Shown piece after piece: positions 1-8,573 of a stretch of DNA of 64,000 nt. Location: positions 62,001 through 126,000 of the forward strand of contig CBDCHP010000013.1 in the NCBI GenBank assembly GCA_965217265.1, read 5' to 3'. The notes beneath the pieces were generated by a model. The model worked only from the letters and a program-made list of their open reading frames with translations, had not been told where the DNA came from and searched no databases. Position 1 is the stretch's first letter, and every line of letters starts with the position of its first letter. A program made the translations under genes and the position numbers. Source of the stretch: JAGRGG01 sp965217265 (GTDB lineage Bacteria > Pseudomonadota > Alphaproteobacteria > Geminicoccales > Geminicoccaceae).

Positions 1-20
1 TTAGAAAAGAGTATGCACCT

Positions 21-647
21 ATGTTCGGTTCTATCGTGCCAATTTTTCAACCACTGGCTCCAAGACCGCCCACGGGCACGCCATCGCCGATCGGCGCGGC
101 AGCGCCCGTGACACCGGTGCGCGCCCCCGCCCCCGTCGCCCCGACGCCGTCGGCGGGCGGCACCGGCCGCGATCCTGATCGGGGCGCGGCGGGTGATCGG
201 ACGCCGTCTTCGGCGCCCGCATCCCTCAAAGCAAGCCTGCGGGGCGGCTATGGCCGGCAGGATGCGGCGTGGGGGGAGTCGTTCATCGCGGCCGGCCGCG
301 ATGCGCGCCGGGCGGCGCCGCTCGTCGAGACGACCACGACGGCGTCGCAGACGATCGAACGGGCGCTCGAAGCCTATGACAAGCAGACGGCCGCGCTCAA
401 GGCGTACAATGCTGCGCTGCAAGAGACGCCGGGCGGCCGACGCGCGGGCGGGCTCGACGCGCGGGCGGGCTCGACCTCAACCGCCTGGGCGTCGACCTCA
501 TCGTCTGATCGCGCCGTCGCCGTGAAGACGACTCGAACTGAATCTTTGCTTAAGGACAAAGCGCTACGGCTTCATCACGCCGCACTCTCGCGTCGGGCGA
601 GCCTTCGACGATGGGCCGTCCGGTGGGGAGGCGCTTCACGTCGTTGA
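21..647 (+). CDS. Small Pro/Ala-rich hypothetical protein, probably frameshifted at its 3' end
   Basis: No family is recognised. The first ~70 residues are Pro/Ala-rich and look disordered. Residues ~95-135 are helical and charged. From codon ~146 the reading frame becomes Ser/Thr/Arg-rich and low complexity. The switch falls exactly at a 17-bp direct tandem duplication (442-458 and 459-475). If one copy is removed, the frame reads on as GLDLNRLGVDLIV and stops with TGA at 506-508, a more natural C-terminus. The true gene is therefore probably 21-508 and the present form a frameshifted allele. A weak AAAAGAG lies upstream of the ATG. From 509 to about 750 I see nothing coding. Confidence 0.4.
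   Translation: MFGSIVPIFQPLAPRPPTGTPSPIGAAAPVTPVRAPAPVAPTPSAGGTGRDPDRGAAGDRTPSSAPASLKASLRGGYGRQDAAWGESFIAAGRDARRAAPLVETTTTASQTIERALEAYDKQTAALKAYNAALQETPGGRRAGGLDARAGSTSTAWASTSSSDRAVAVKTTRTESLLKDKALRLHHAALSRRASLRRWAVRWGGASRR
442..475. repeat. 17-bp perfect tandem duplication causing a frameshift
   Basis: The unit GCGCGGGCGGGCTCGAC occurs twice head to tail (442-458, 459-475). Seventeen is not a multiple of three, so it moves the upstream ORF out of frame. Confidence 0.9.
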
Positions 648-756
648 ACGAACCTATCCCTTCGAATGTGCGAAAGGCTCGTCGAGACCGCGGACCCGAC
701 CGTCGAGCGGCAACGCTGTCGGCAACGCTTCCTCTTGGACGACGCGCGGGCTAAAA

Positions 757-782
757 GGAACGTTGTTGACCGACTATGCGTT
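757..782 (+). promoter_or_regulatory. EcfG-type (general stress response) promoter
   Basis: GGAAC at 757-761 and CGTT at 779-782 are separated by 17 nt. This matches the alphaproteobacterial sigma-EcfG consensus GGAAC-N16/17-CGTT. The -10 element lies 33 nt before the ATG of the baeRF3 gene. A small dyad, GACTA-N5-TAGTC (772-786), overlaps the -10 region. The assignment rests on motif and position only. Confidence 0.65.
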
Positions 783-815
783 AGTCTCGTTCCCCCGCAG
801 CCAACGGAAGAAGCC

Positions 816-1973
816 ATGATCGACAAGGAACAACTCCAGACGTTGGCGTCGGCGCAGGGCGCACCGATCGTCTCGATCTACCTGCCGACGCACGAGCGCG
901 GGCGGGACATCCGCCAGGACCCGATCCGGCTCAAGAACGCGCTCGCCTCGGTCACGGCGAAGCTGGAGGCGGCCGGTAAGCAGCGCAGCGAGATCGAGGT
1001 CCTGCTTCAGCCTGCCGCCGAACTGGTCGACGATCACCTCTACTGGCGCTACATGGGCAAGGGGCTCGCCTTGTTCCTGGGCGATGACCTGTTCCAGGCG
1101 CATAAGCTGCCGCTGGACGTGCGCGCGATCGACGCCGTCGGGCGTCGCCCGCACTTAAAGCCGCTCTTGCCGCTCCTCGCCCGCGACGGCGTCTACTACG
1201 CCCTGGCACTCAGCGCCGAGACGACGCGGCTCTACGAGGGCTCGCGCTTCGGCCTCGACGAGATCGACACGGAGTTGCCGCAGGGCGTGAAGGAGGTCCG
1301 TGACGGCAGCACGATCGATCGGGGCACGCACGCCGCCCCGCAAGCCCGGCCGCATGTTAGCACCTCCGTCGGTATGCCGGGCTCGCAGGGCTTCGGCCGC
1401 ACGGCCGAGGAAGAGCGCAAGGTCGAGCTGGTCGAGCACCTGCGCCGGGTCAACGCGGCGGTCGGCAAGCGCCTCGCCGGCGTCCAAGCGCCCGTCATCC
1501 CCGTAGGCCTCGCCGAGATCGTAGGCCAGTTGCACAACCTGCCGCGCGAGGTTGCCTACACCGACGAGGGCGTGCAGGCCGATCCCGCCCACATGTCGCC
1601 TGACGACCTGCACGCCAAGACCTGGGCCGTGGTCAAGGAGCGTTTCGCGGCCGAGCAGGCGGCGGCACTCGACCAGTTCCGCGCCCGCCAGGGCAGCGGC
1701 AAGGGTGCGATCAGCAACGATTTAGGCGACGTCGTGTCGGCGGCGGTCTTCGGCCGGGTCGATAAGCTGTTCGTCGCCACCGGCACCAACGTCTGGGGCA
1801 CCTTCGATCAAGCGGCCAGCAAGGCGACGGTCGAGGACGAGGACACGGCCGACAACGAGGACCTGCTCGACCTCGCCGCCGTGCAGACCCTGCTCCAGGG
1901 CGGCGAGGTCCACGCCCTGCCGCCGGAGCAGATGCCGGCCGAGGGGCCGCTGGCCGCGGTTTTACGCTATTAA
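816..1973 (+). CDS. Archaeo-eukaryotic release factor-like protein, baeRF family 3
   Basis: This 385-residue protein resembles the bacterial aeRF1/Pelota-like (baeRF3) family. The N-terminus (IVSIYLPTHERG, then RLKNAL) is the eRF1 domain-1-like part. The C-terminus (GRVDKLFVATG, then EDLLDLAAVQTLL, ending in AAVLRY) is the L7Ae-like domain 3 typical of the family. The family is predicted to bind the ribosomal A site for rescue or hibernation; the related protein Balon binds idle ribosomes. The ATG at 816 is chosen because GGAAG lies 6 nt upstream and the EcfG-like promoter overlaps the longer reading frame. The next gene is an HPF-type hibernation factor, which supports a stress-translation role. 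The exact function is inferred. Confidence 0.8.
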   Translation: MIDKEQLQTLASAQGAPIVSIYLPTHERGRDIRQDPIRLKNALASVTAKLEAAGKQRSEIEVLLQPAAELVDDHLYWRYMGKGLALFLGDDLFQAHKLPLDVRAIDAVGRRPHLKPLLPLLARDGVYYALALSAETTRLYEGSRFGLDEIDTELPQGVKEVRDGSTIDRGTHAAPQARPHVSTSVGMPGSQGFGRTAEEERKVELVEHLRRVNAAVGKRLAGVQAPVIPVGLAEIVGQLHNLPREVAYTDEGVQADPAHMSPDDLHAKTWAVVKERFAAEQAAALDQFRARQGSGKGAISNDLGDVVSAAVFGRVDKLFVATGTNVWGTFDQAASKATVEDEDTADNEDLLDLAAVQTLLQGGEVHALPPEQMPAEGPLAAVLRY

Positions 1974-2000
1974 GGTGTTTCCACGCCGGCCCTAAACACC
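1974..2000 (+). terminator. Hairpin between baeRF3 and HPF genes
   Basis: GGTGTTT (1974-1980) and AAACACC (1994-2000) form a perfect 7-bp stem starting right after the baeRF3 stop codon. No T-tract follows, so it may be an mRNA-stabilising or attenuating stem rather than a full terminator. Confidence 0.4.
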
Positions 2001-2074
2001 ATAAGTTGTACGGAGCGCCCGCCGCCGGGGCGGGCCGTGCCCCATGGGCAGCACTTTGCGGCAAGGAGACGACG

Positions 2075-2650
2075 TTGGAAGAACCGCTGCAGATCACGTT
2101 CCACAACCTCGAAGCTTCGAAGACCGCCGAGGCGGCCATCCGCGAGCGCTTCGCCAAGCTCGACCGTCTCTACGACCGGCTCACCGCCTGCCGCGTCGCG
2201 GTCGAGTGCGTCGCCAAGCAGCACCAGACCGGCAACGTCTACGACGTGCGCATCGACATGCTGGTGCCGGGCCAGGAACTCGTCGTCAGCAAGGCGCCGC
2301 ACAAGGCGAAGGAGCGCTACGTCAACCCGGACGTCTACGTCGCGATCAGGGAGGCGTTCGACGCCGCCGAGCGGCAGTTGCTCGCCTTCAAGGACCAACT
2401 CCGCGGCGGGAGCAAGGACCACGGCCCCCCGCTCGTCCACGGGCAGGTCGCCGAGCTTCATCCCGAAGAGGATTACGGCTACCTGCTCGGCAACACCGGC
2501 GCCCTGATCTACTTCCACCGCAACGCCTTGATGGAAGGCGCGTTCGAGGCGCTGAAGCGCGGCGACAAGGTACACTACGTCGAGGCCAAGGGCAGCGCCG
2601 ACCCGTCCGCCACCAAGGTCTGGCCCGGCGCCGACCACCGCCTCGATTAG
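2075..2650 (+). CDS. HPF/RaiA-type ribosome hibernation protein fused to a cold-shock-like domain
   Basis: 191 residues. The first ~105 are an HPF/RaiA (sigma-54 modulation protein) fold: LQITFHNLEAS, then IRERFAKLDRLYDRL, then VYDVRIDMLVPGQELVV. HPF proteins dock in the 30S decoding region and inactivate ribosomes. Residues ~125-188 resemble a cold-shock/OB domain (HGQVAELHPEEDYGYLL, ALIYFHRNAL, GDKVHYVE). This domain replaces the dimerising C-terminal tail of long-form HPF. The TTG start at 2075 is preferred because AAGGAG lies 7 nt before it and the HPF fold begins there. It probably acts with the upstream baeRF3 gene. Confidence 0.85.
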   Translation: MEEPLQITFHNLEASKTAEAAIRERFAKLDRLYDRLTACRVAVECVAKQHQTGNVYDVRIDMLVPGQELVVSKAPHKAKERYVNPDVYVAIREAFDAAERQLLAFKDQLRGGSKDHGPPLVHGQVAELHPEEDYGYLLGNTGALIYFHRNALMEGAFEALKRGDKVHYVEAKGSADPSATKVWPGADHRLD

Positions 2651-2726
2651 GCGTGGCATCGGGCGTGGCAAGGCCCCCGGTTTGAAGGGGCCGACCTACG
2701 CGCAACGGGGCTTTGGCAAGAGAATC

Positions 2727-2734
2727 TTAACCAT
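2727..2734 (+). promoter_or_regulatory. Possible CtrA half-site
   Basis: TTAACCAT, the common CtrA half-site of alphaproteobacteria, lies 71 nt upstream of the ATG at 2805. An 8-mer is weak evidence on its own. Confidence 0.25.
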
Positions 2735-2804
2735 CCGCGTGCGACCTTTCCGGCCGTGTCCCGACCAAGGCGGCTATTGCCGTCGCATCGAAGCGGTTCG
2801 TCGA

Positions 2805-5507
2805 ATGCCGTTGCGCCTCGCCAGTTTGTGCCTGCTCTTCCTCCTCCTCTGGCCCGCCTTGGGCCACGCCGGGGTCGTGGCGCGCGCCGACATCAAGGAG
2901 GGTCGCGCCCGGCTCGTCATCGAGTGGTCCGAGCCGGTCGAGGTGCAGCGTCGGGCGACGGCCAAGGGGTTCATGCTCACCTTCAGCCGGCCGCTGCCGG
3001 CGCTGGCCGATACGCTCGACCGGCTGCCGGGCGCGCTCGGCCGGCTGCAGATCCTGAACCCGACGGCGCTGCAACTCGTGCCAGCGCCGCACGTCACCGC
3101 CCGCGTCAACCTGCTCGATAAGCGACGGCTCCTGATCGAGCTGTCGGCCGGGGGCGAGAAGGCTTCAAGCGACGTTGACGACGACGCGAAGGGCCCGCCG
3201 CGGCGGCTCGTGCCCGAGGTCACGGGCACCGACGACGGTCGCGCGGCCGGCAACGGCGCGGCGGGGGGCGCAAGCGATGCCGCCGCCGCGAAGGATCACC
3301 CCGACACGGTTAGGGCGCCGCGCCCTGAACGCCCGACGGTTGTGAAGCGCCTGTCGCTCGCGGCAGAAGCCACGGACGGAGGGGACGTCGACCTCGACTT
3401 TCGCGGCCTAGGCGGCACCCCGCCAGCGGCGGCGTTTGTACGCGGCGGCGAACTGCGCGTTCTATTCTTGGGCGAGGTCGCCGACATCGCGGCCGACCGT
3501 GCGGCCTTCGTTGAAGGTGCCGCCGACGTCATCCGTTCGGTACGGCAGGAGCCGCACCCACGCGCGACGATCCTGCGCTTCACCCTGGTCCGCCCGATCG
3601 AGGCGGTGATGCGGCCGATCGAGGGCGGCTGGCGGCTGCGCCTGAGCGAGCGGCCGCTGCCGGCCAAGGCGACGCGGCTCGCGCCCTCGACCTCGGGCAC
3701 GCTCAGGATCGGCGCCGACGCGACCATTCCCTTCGTCGACCCAGTCGTCGGCGACCGGCTCGACGTCCTCTTGTTCGACGACGGGCCGATCATCCTGGAG
3801 CCCGCCGCCTACGTCGATTTCGAGGCCCTGCCCGCCTTGCAGGGCGGCGTCCTGCGCAGCAAGATCGACCGGCTCGACGTCGTCGGAACCAACGCCGGGG
3901 TGACCCTCTCCCGGCCCGGCGGCCTGCATTTGAGCGAACCGGGCGACGCCGCGTCCGGCCACACCCAATCGCCGGACGCCCGCCACGGCGCGGTCCCGCC
4001 GCCGGGGACACCCTTGATCGGTCTCGCCGCGTTCGCGTCGCCCGACCCCGGCGCCTTCATCGCCCGACGGCAGGACTTGCTGCGCACGATCGGCGCCGAC
4101 GCTTCGAACGAGCGGCAGGGCCGCTGGGGCGACCTTGCCCGGCTGCACCTCGCGCACGGCCTCGCCGACGAGGCGAGCGGGCTGCTGGGGCCGAGCGCCG
4201 ACGACGGCCTGGACGCGCTGCGCGGGGTGGCGGCAATCGTGGGTGGCAACACCGGCCTCGCCGCGACGAGGCTCGCGCCGTTCGCCGCCGTCGCCGACTC
4301 CGAACTCGACCTCTGGCGCGGTGTGCTGGCGGCAAAAGAAGGCCGCTGGCGCGAGGCGGAGCGGCTGCTGGGCCCGGCCGAGGCGCTGTTGGGCACTTAC
4401 CCGGCGACCCTGAAGGCCGAGATCGGCCTACTGCGCGCCGAGGCCGCCCTTGAGACCGGCGCGATCGGTCGGGCGTTCACCCGCCTCCAAGCGCTGAAGG
4501 GGTCGGACCTGACGCCCAAGGCGGGCGCCGAGCGCGCCCTGCTCGAAGCCCGCGCCCACGTCGCCGACGGCGACGCGAAGCGGGCGCAGGAATTGTGGCG
4601 CACGACGGCCGATGACGCACCCTTGGCCGAGCGGAGCGCGGCGCGGGCCGCCTTGGCCGCGAGCCTCTACGCCGCCGGCGAGATTAGCGCCGCCGACGCC
4701 GTCACCGTCTTGAACCCTGAAGCCCCCTCGTGGCGCGGGCTCGCCGAGGAAGCCGATCTCCTGCTGCGTTTGGCACGCCTGGAGCGCGACGCCAAGCACT
4801 ACGGCGACGCCCTCGACCACCTGCGCGACGCCGCCGAGCGTGCCGACGACCCGGCCCTGTCCCCGACGGCCGGGCGCGAGCTGGCATCGACACTGCGAGC
4901 GACCCTCGACGCGACGGCCCCTCTCGCCCCGCTCGACCAGCTCTTGCTGCTGCGCCGCCACCAGGCCTATCTCCCCGACGACGCGGCGGGCGCCGACCTC
5001 GTGGCGACCTTGGGCCGACGGTTGATCGCCGCCGGTTTCGCCGAGACCGGCAGGAGGCTGCTCGCGGGCGACACGGCCGAAGCTTCAGCCTTGAACGAAG
5101 CGAGTGGTTTTGCCCGCGTACCGGGACCGCGGGAGATCGAGCGGCTTTCGGCAGGCGAACTCCGCGACGCGGCGCGGGTCGCGTTCGCGGCCGAGGATTG
5201 GCGTGCAGTGGTCCAGGCCGCCCGCCCGCTCGTCACGGCCCTCGACCCGACGCAGACGCTCGACGCCGACGACGGCCTGCTCGTTGTGCAGCTCGCGATC
5301 GCCGAGGCGCGCGTCGGCAATGCCGCGGCCGCACGTAAGCTCACCGCCCGCTTCGCGCCGGCGCTCGACGAGCCGCGCTACCGGGCCCTCCTGAGCCTCG
5401 CCGCCGACACCCCCGACCTCGCCGGCGGGGTCCAGACGGCGCTGGGGGGCCTGGAGACGTGGCGGGCCAAGCAACGGCAACTCGACGCGCTCAAGGTGCT
5501 CCCCTGA
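2805..5507 (+). CDS. Large secreted tetratricopeptide-like repeat protein of unknown function
   Basis: 900 residues from the ATG at 2805. This start is chosen because it begins a clear signal peptide (MPLRLAS, a Leu-rich core, then ALGHA|G). The N-terminal ~110 residues (RLVIEWSEPVEVQ, FMLTFSRPL) form a beta-type domain resembling an AMIN-like wall-binding module. A Pro/Asp/Gly-rich stretch to ~residue 420 follows. The rest is Ala/Leu-rich helical repeats that read as degenerate TPRs (WREAERLLGPAEALL, ALDHLRDAAERADD). The likely location is the periplasm, as a scaffold. A possible CtrA half-site upstream would fit a cell-cycle or motility role, but I cannot name a function. It converges on the nuclease gene with a 33-bp gap. 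Confidence 0.75.
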   Translation: MPLRLASLCLLFLLLWPALGHAGVVARADIKEGRARLVIEWSEPVEVQRRATAKGFMLTFSRPLPALADTLDRLPGALGRLQILNPTALQLVPAPHVTARVNLLDKRRLLIELSAGGEKASSDVDDDAKGPPRRLVPEVTGTDDGRAAGNGAAGGASDAAAAKDHPDTVRAPRPERPTVVKRLSLAAEATDGGDVDLDFRGLGGTPPAAAFVRGGELRVLFLGEVADIAADRAAFVEGAADVIRSVRQEPHPRATILRFTLVRPIEAVMRPIEGGWRLRLSERPLPAKATRLAPSTSGTLRIGADATIPFVDPVVGDRLDVLLFDDGPIILEPAAYVDFEALPALQGGVLRSKIDRLDVVGTNAGVTLSRPGGLHLSEPGDAASGHTQSPDARHGAVPPPGTPLIGLAAFASPDPGAFIARRQDLLRTIGADASNERQGRWGDLARLHLAHGLADEASGLLGPSADDGLDALRGVAAIVGGNTGLAATRLAPFAAVADSELDLWRGVLAAKEGRWREAERLLGPAEALLGTYPATLKAEIGLLRAEAALETGAIGRAFTRLQALKGSDLTPKAGAERALLEARAHVADGDAKRAQELWRTTADDAPLAERSAARAALAASLYAAGEISAADAVTVLNPEAPSWRGLAEEADLLLRLARLERDAKHYGDALDHLRDAAERADDPALSPTAGRELASTLRATLDATAPLAPLDQLLLLRRHQAYLPDDAAGADLVATLGRRLIAAGFAETGRRLLAGDTAEASALNEASGFARVPGPREIERLSAGELRDAARVAFAAEDWRAVVQAARPLVTALDPTQTLDADDGLLVVQLAIAEARVGNAAAARKLTARFAPALDEPRYRALLSLAADTPDLAGGVQTALGGLETWRAKQRQLDALKVLP

Positions 5508-5540
5508 CGGAGACGGGGCCTGTGCCGAGAACCGACCGCC

Positions 5541-8483
5541 TCACGCGGCGGGCAGGCCGAAGAAGTCGCCGTCGTCGATCTGGCCCGGGCGCACGTCCAA
5601 GAGTACGACGCGCTCGACAACCTCGCCTGCCGGCCGTCCGCCCGTCGCCGCCGCGTAGAACTCGATGACGCTGGCGTCACCGTTGCCGAACACGGCGTAG
5701 GCATCGAAATCGAGACCGCTCACGTCGATCTTATCGCGGTCGTTCTCGAAATCGCGGACGACCTCCGCACCGCCATCGAGGCTGTTGTCGGCGAAGACGA
5801 AGACGTCGACGCCCTTGCCGCCGGCGTAGACGTCGCTGCCTTCGCCGCCGCCCAGGACGTCCGCACCCTTGAAGCCGGCGAGGACGTCGTCGCCCCCGCC
5901 GCCGTCGAGTTTATCGTCGCCGTTGCCGCCGAGGAGAACGTCCTTGCCAGCACCACCGAAGAGGGCATCCCTGCCGTCGTTGCCGAGGATCAGGTCGTCG
6001 CCGCCGCGGCCGTCGATGGTGTTCGGCTTGTTGTTGCCGACGATGAGGTCGTTGCCGGGCGTGCCCGTGGCGTCGCGCTCGCGGGGGCCGAGCACGGTGA
6101 AACTGGGTTCGGCCGGCCCCTCCGGCGCAAGGTCGAGGCCGACCAGGACCGGGTCGTGGTCGGACGAGCGAAAGGCGTCCGGCCGGACGAGATCGAACGC
6201 CTCGTTCGATTTCGCCTCGAACGATCGTTCGCCGGCGTCGACTACGTCGTCGTTGTAGTCGAGAACCTGCGGCTCGTCGGCGTTGATGTGCCAGTCCGCC
6301 GCCCCGGTCACTTGGTCGAGCAGTTCGGCGTTGGCGAGCGCGTAGTCGAGCGAGCCCCACTGGCCGCTGAAGCGATAGCCGTAGGTGAAGTCGCCGTCGT
6401 CGAAGGCGTCGTTGGCGAGGTCGGTGTAGCCCTGCCCTTCCAGCGCCCGGATCGGGTCCTCCAGCGCGTACGAATTGAGGTCGCCGACGATGAGGCGGTC
6501 GGCGTCCTCCGTCCCGGTCGGGTTCGTCGCCAGCCACTCGGCCAGCTTGATCGCGGCCCCTTCGCGGGTGAAGTTATTGTTGCCCTGCCCGTCGCCCTGA
6601 TCGGCGTCGCGCGCGTCGCCGGAGAGCGAGCCCTTCGACTTGAAGTGGTTGACGGCGAGCGTGAACTCAGCACCGGTGTCGATCTCCTCGAACGTCGCCG
6701 CGAGCGCCGGCCGGTTGAGCTGTCGGCCGGAAGCGACGGGATCGGTGAAGGACGGGTCGTCGAGGACGGCGGCCTCGGTGCCGGGCGCCAAGCGCACCAC
6801 GTCGGGCTTGTAGATCATGCCGACCGTGATCGCGTCCGTGCCGATCGTGCCAGGCCCGGCGTCGACGAAGCTGTAGGTCGGGGCACCGGTCTCGGCGTTG
6901 AGCGCGCTCACGATCGAGCGGATCGCGCTGTCGGCCCCGAAGCCATTGTTCTCAAGCTCGATCAACCCGACCACGTCGGCGTCGAGTTCGCTTAAAGCCG
7001 CGACGATCTTGTCCTCTTGCAGCGCGAACTCAGGCCCGCTGTCAGCGCCGCGGGCGTCGTTCGTGCCGTCGTCGATCGTCGTGAAGTAGTTGAGGACGTT
7101 GAAGCTCGCGACCTTCAAGCCGCCGCCGACGTCGGGCGGGCTCGTCGGACGCGGGTCGCTCTCGAAGTCGACGGTCTCGTCGAGGCGGACCCGGTAATTG
7201 CCGAAGTCGAAATCGAGGATGCCGGTGAGGCCGGCAACGCCGCCGCCGCCGCGCACGAGCGGGTTCTCGGGCACTAGGTAGTCGGGGATCCAGACGTTCT
7301 GGTCGTTGGTGCCATCGTCGATCAGGATGCGGTTGAGGTCGTTGACGTCCTGCACCGCGTCGGCGGCGTCGCCCGGCAGCGCCACCTGCGTCGGCTGGGC
7401 GAGGCGGCCGTCGTCGGTGTAGGGGTTGGCGGCGCTCAAGTGCAGGGTACCGAAGCGCTCAAGCCCGAACAGTTGCGTTACCGTCAGTTCCTGCGGCAAG
7501 GTCGCAACCATGCCCTCGAAGGCTTCGAGCGGGTTGTCGGCCGCCCTGAAGAACGGTTGATCGAGCGGCAGCACGATCGTGGCCGGGGTGATCGCGGCGT
7601 CGGCGCCCCCGACGACCTCGATCGAGGTGACGTCGGAGAGGCCGGTCTTGTCGAAGAACTCCTCGACCGTGCCATCGACCCGCACCACGTCGCCGACCCC
7701 GACGCCGGCGGTCGAGTCGCCCAAGAAAACGAACAGGCCTTCGGACGTCGCCGGGTCGCCGTCCTCGTCGGCGGTCTGCTCCTGGACGAAGACGCCGCCG
7801 AGCGTGTCGGCCGGATCGTCGGGACTGGTGCGGAAGTCGGCCGTGACGACGGCCTCGATCGTGACGGTCCGTCCCGCGAGCGGGCTGACGCCGCCGTCGC
7901 CTTGGACCTCGCTGATCAGGACCGCACCGGCCGGGGGCGGCGGGGGCGGAACGACGCCGTTCGCGGCGCCCGGCGTCGGGGTCGCGGCCTGAAAATCGCC
8001 GGTGCCGTCGGGGACGCGCCCCAACGACGCGTTGTCGTCGTCGCCGTTTAAGTCCTCGTCGTACTGGGTCGTCTGCCCTAGGGCCGCGAGCAGGTCCGCG
8101 TCGTCGGCGTCGTTGGTGCCGCAGACGACGGCGTCGACGAGGCCTCGCGTCGTCGGTGTCCCGCCGGCGGGAAAATCGCCGTCGTAGAGCGCCACGGCGT
8201 CAGGGCCGTTTTGCAAGACGCCGTTGGCAAACGTCACCTCGACGCCCGCGACCCCAGGGTTGCCGGCGAGGAAATACCCGTTTGCGTCGAGATTCTGGCC
8301 GTCGAGGTCGATGACGCGATACGCTTGATCGCCGTTGCCGTTGAAGAGAACGAGGCTCTGATCGTCGAGCGCGGCGTTCGCCGGCCCGAACAGTTCGACG
8401 AATTCGGCGGTGTCGACGCCGGGGATCTTGGCGTCGATCTCGTTGACGACGATGCCGGTCTCGGCACGCGGATCGGTTGCCAT
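5541..8483 (-). CDS. Extracellular ExeM/NucH-type endonuclease with C-terminal RTX repeats
   Basis: 980 residues from the ATG at 8483; a GTG 18 nt further upstream is also possible. Domains in order: a lamin-tail-like domain (~10-130; GIVVNEIDAK, AEFVELFG); a linker; an OB-type ExeM region (~185-400; VLISEVQGDG, GVGDVVRVDG); an endonuclease/exonuclease/phosphatase domain (~455-775) with LKVASFNVLNYF, LIELENNGFG, VNHFKSKG, IVGDLNS and SSDHDPVLVGL; and Ca-binding RTX nonapeptides (~805-900; GGAGKDVLLGGNGDDKL). There is no signal peptide, as expected for type I secretion. Related enzymes degrade extracellular DNA in biofilms or for phosphate. No T1SS genes lie in the window. It sits 90 bp downstream of the ABC operon. 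Confidence 0.9.
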   Translation of the reverse strand: MATDPRAETGIVVNEIDAKIPGVDTAEFVELFGPANAALDDQSLVLFNGNGDQAYRVIDLDGQNLDANGYFLAGNPGVAGVEVTFANGVLQNGPDAVALYDGDFPAGGTPTTRGLVDAVVCGTNDADDADLLAALGQTTQYDEDLNGDDDNASLGRVPDGTGDFQAATPTPGAANGVVPPPPPPAGAVLISEVQGDGGVSPLAGRTVTIEAVVTADFRTSPDDPADTLGGVFVQEQTADEDGDPATSEGLFVFLGDSTAGVGVGDVVRVDGTVEEFFDKTGLSDVTSIEVVGGADAAITPATIVLPLDQPFFRAADNPLEAFEGMVATLPQELTVTQLFGLERFGTLHLSAANPYTDDGRLAQPTQVALPGDAADAVQDVNDLNRILIDDGTNDQNVWIPDYLVPENPLVRGGGGVAGLTGILDFDFGNYRVRLDETVDFESDPRPTSPPDVGGGLKVASFNVLNYFTTIDDGTNDARGADSGPEFALQEDKIVAALSELDADVVGLIELENNGFGADSAIRSIVSALNAETGAPTYSFVDAGPGTIGTDAITVGMIYKPDVVRLAPGTEAAVLDDPSFTDPVASGRQLNRPALAATFEEIDTGAEFTLAVNHFKSKGSLSGDARDADQGDGQGNNNFTREGAAIKLAEWLATNPTGTEDADRLIVGDLNSYALEDPIRALEGQGYTDLANDAFDDGDFTYGYRFSGQWGSLDYALANAELLDQVTGAADWHINADEPQVLDYNDDVVDAGERSFEAKSNEAFDLVRPDAFRSSDHDPVLVGLDLAPEGPAEPSFTVLGPRERDATGTPGNDLIVGNNKPNTIDGRGGDDLILGNDGRDALFGGAGKDVLLGGNGDDKLDGGGGDDVLAGFKGADVLGGGEGSDVYAGGKGVDVFVFADNSLDGGAEVVRDFENDRDKIDVSGLDFDAYAVFGNGDASVIEFYAAATGGRPAGEVVERVVLLDVRPGQIDDGDFFGLPAA

Positions 8484-8573
8484 AGTCTCAAGCGCTCCCA
8501 CCGTTATGGCGAATTATCTGGAGCGTTTTATGCCGGCCGAGTAGGGCAATCGTGCGACAGGGGCGGGCCTAAT

